Positions 61,927-64,000 of a stretch of DNA of 64,000 nucleotides are shown in pieces (within the stretch, counting starts at the first letter, position 1; every line of letters begins with the position of its first letter). A program made the translations under genes and the position numbers. The stretch is from Kaistia defluvii (GTDB lineage: Bacteria > Pseudomonadota > Alphaproteobacteria > Rhizobiales > Kaistiaceae): assembly GCF_040548815.1 (NCBI RefSeq), contig NZ_JBEPSM010000002.1, positions 558,001 through 622,000 of the forward strand. Reading direction: 5' to 3'. The notes beneath the pieces were generated by a model. It did not search any database and was not told the origin of the DNA. It saw nothing but the letters and a program-made list of their open reading frames with translations.

Positions 61927-61976
61927 GAGCGTTTTCGAGCGACGTGGTTACCGGCTCGCGTGAAGAAAACGCGACC
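61927..61976. repeat. Rhizobial palindromic element inside the operon
   Basis: GCGTTTTC at 61929-61936 and GAAAACGC at 61965-61972 are perfect outer arms; GAGC at 61937-61940 and GCTC at 61954-61957 form an inner pair. The GCGTTTTCGAGCGA-half and GCGTGAAGAAAACGCGAC-half are very like a repeat that is widely dispersed in Rhizobium, Agrobacterium and Mesorhizobium genomes. Here it lies between two genes of one cluster, where it will form a transcript hairpin. Confidence 0.65.
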
Positions 61977-61985
61977 CTCGACGAG

Positions 61986-62648
61986 CTAGAGGACGCCGTG
62001 GCGTTCGTAGACGTCGCGCAGGTATGCGCCGTTGCGAAGGTCGTCCATCGAGCTGTCCTCGCTGGCGATCTTGTCGAAGGCGATCTTCAGCACTTCGGCC
62101 TCGACCGCCTGCGGGATCACCACGACGCCGTCGGCATCGCCGAACACCAGATCGCCGGTGCAGACGCGCACGCCGGCGCAGATGACGGGAACGTCGATTG
62201 CCGCGATCTGGCCGCGTCCCTTGGAATCGAGCGGCGCGATGCCGGCATGGAAGACGGGCAGCTTCAGCTCGCGGATCGTCTTGATGTCGCGCACGAAGCC
62301 GTCCGTGATGCAGCCGGCCGCCTTGCGGCCGACGGCGGCGGTCGAAAGCAGGCTGCCCCAGGGCGCGATGCGTCCGGAGCCGCCGCAGGCGAGGATGGCC
62401 ACTTCGTCCGGCTTCAGGTCGTCGATGAGCTTGATCTCCAGCTCATACGGATTGACGTCGGGGTCGACATGGGCGGTTTCCATGTAGATGCCAGTGCGGG
62501 CGCGGCCGCAGAGGATGAGGTCCTCGTCGAGCGGCCGGATCGTGGACGGCATCGCCTGCGTCGTGACGCCGACGGCATCGAGCGCATCCGACAGAACGGC
62601 GGCGTAGAGCTTGTTCCAGCCTTCGGGCAGGGGGGCAGTGGACGTCAT
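61986..62648 (-). CDS. RraA/HMG-aldolase family protein
   Basis: A 220-aa RraA-like fold protein, a family containing 4-hydroxy-4-methyl-2-oxoglutarate aldolase, oxaloacetate decarboxylase and the RNase E inhibitor RraA. The class motif is CITDGFVRDIKTI, with Asp and Arg of the D-x3-R type that bind metal and substrate, and GDLVFGDADGVVVIP is the standard C-terminal block. AGGAT precedes ATG 62648. It lies 23 bp after the sugar-acid dehydratase, so a retro-aldol or lyase step on a keto acid is more likely than an RNase role. Confidence 0.88.
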   Translation of the reverse strand: MTSTAPLPEGWNKLYAAVLSDALDAVGVTTQAMPSTIRPLDEDLILCGRARTGIYMETAHVDPDVNPYELEIKLIDDLKPDEVAILACGGSGRIAPWGSLLSTAAVGRKAAGCITDGFVRDIKTIRELKLPVFHAGIAPLDSKGRGQIAAIDVPVICAGVRVCTGDLVFGDADGVVVIPQAVEAEVLKIAFDKIASEDSSMDDLRNGAYLRDVYERHGVL

Positions 62649-62671
62649 GAAAGATCCTGTAACTAGAGCGA

Positions 62672-64000
<1,329 letters not shown>

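Overview
The window is GC-rich, densely packed chromosomal DNA, most likely from an alphaproteobacterium of the order Hyphomicrobiales (Rhizobiales). This rests on base composition, ATGA/GTGA-overlapping operons, the large number of solute-binding-protein ABC transporters with LacI/IclR/ROK/AraC/GntR/TetR regulators, and a rhizobial-type palindromic repeat at 61927-61976. Genus cannot be fixed from the sequence alone. I found no rRNA, tRNA, CRISPR array, insertion sequence or prophage gene.

Layout. 1-1028: end of a peptide-type transporter operon. 1063-4997: a NagA-like deacetylase with two small cysteine-containing proteins, divergent from a short-chain dehydrogenase and a GntR-type regulator. 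5211-10525: a five-gene oligopeptide/nickel-family ABC operon. 11341-18881: a PotABCD-type ABC transporter downstream of an IlvD-type sugar-acid dehydratase, an SDR and a fumarylacetoacetase-family protein, divergent from an IclR regulator and an aldose 1-epimerase (19210-20918). 21219-24914: a polar-amino-acid-type ABC transporter and an aldo/keto reductase. 24998-26802: phnM with a hexapeptide acyltransferase. 27044-33095: a LacI-controlled sugar ABC transporter and a GH32 fructosidase. 33112-35323: TetR/MFS efflux pair. 35545-40838: AraC regulator, a CUT2 (xylose/ribose-type) ABC transporter and an SDR. 40940-44804: HAD phosphatase and 6-phosphogluconate dehydrogenase, divergent from a HAD-IIB/GH130 gene pair. 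44862-52586: a CUT1 ABC transporter divergent from ROK, Gfo/Idh/MocA, ThuA-like and aldo/keto reductase genes. 52686-64000: an eleven-gene minus-strand cluster that joins a dehydratase (running off the window), an RraA-family protein, a CUT2 transporter, a complete CUT1 transporter, an extended SDR/epimerase and a classical SDR.

How it works together. The region is a carbohydrate and sugar-acid scavenging island. Binding proteins capture sugars, oligosaccharides, peptides or amino acids. GH32 and GH130 enzymes split glycosides. Aldose 1-epimerase and aldo/keto reductases prepare aldoses for oxidation. IlvD-type dehydratases make 2-keto-3-deoxy acids, which SDR and FAH- or RraA-family enzymes probably carry to pyruvate-level products. 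Each module has a local regulator, and several candidate operators are visible as inverted or direct repeats. Most binding-protein genes are followed by a strong GC-rich hairpin before the next cistron, which fits differential expression of the binding protein.
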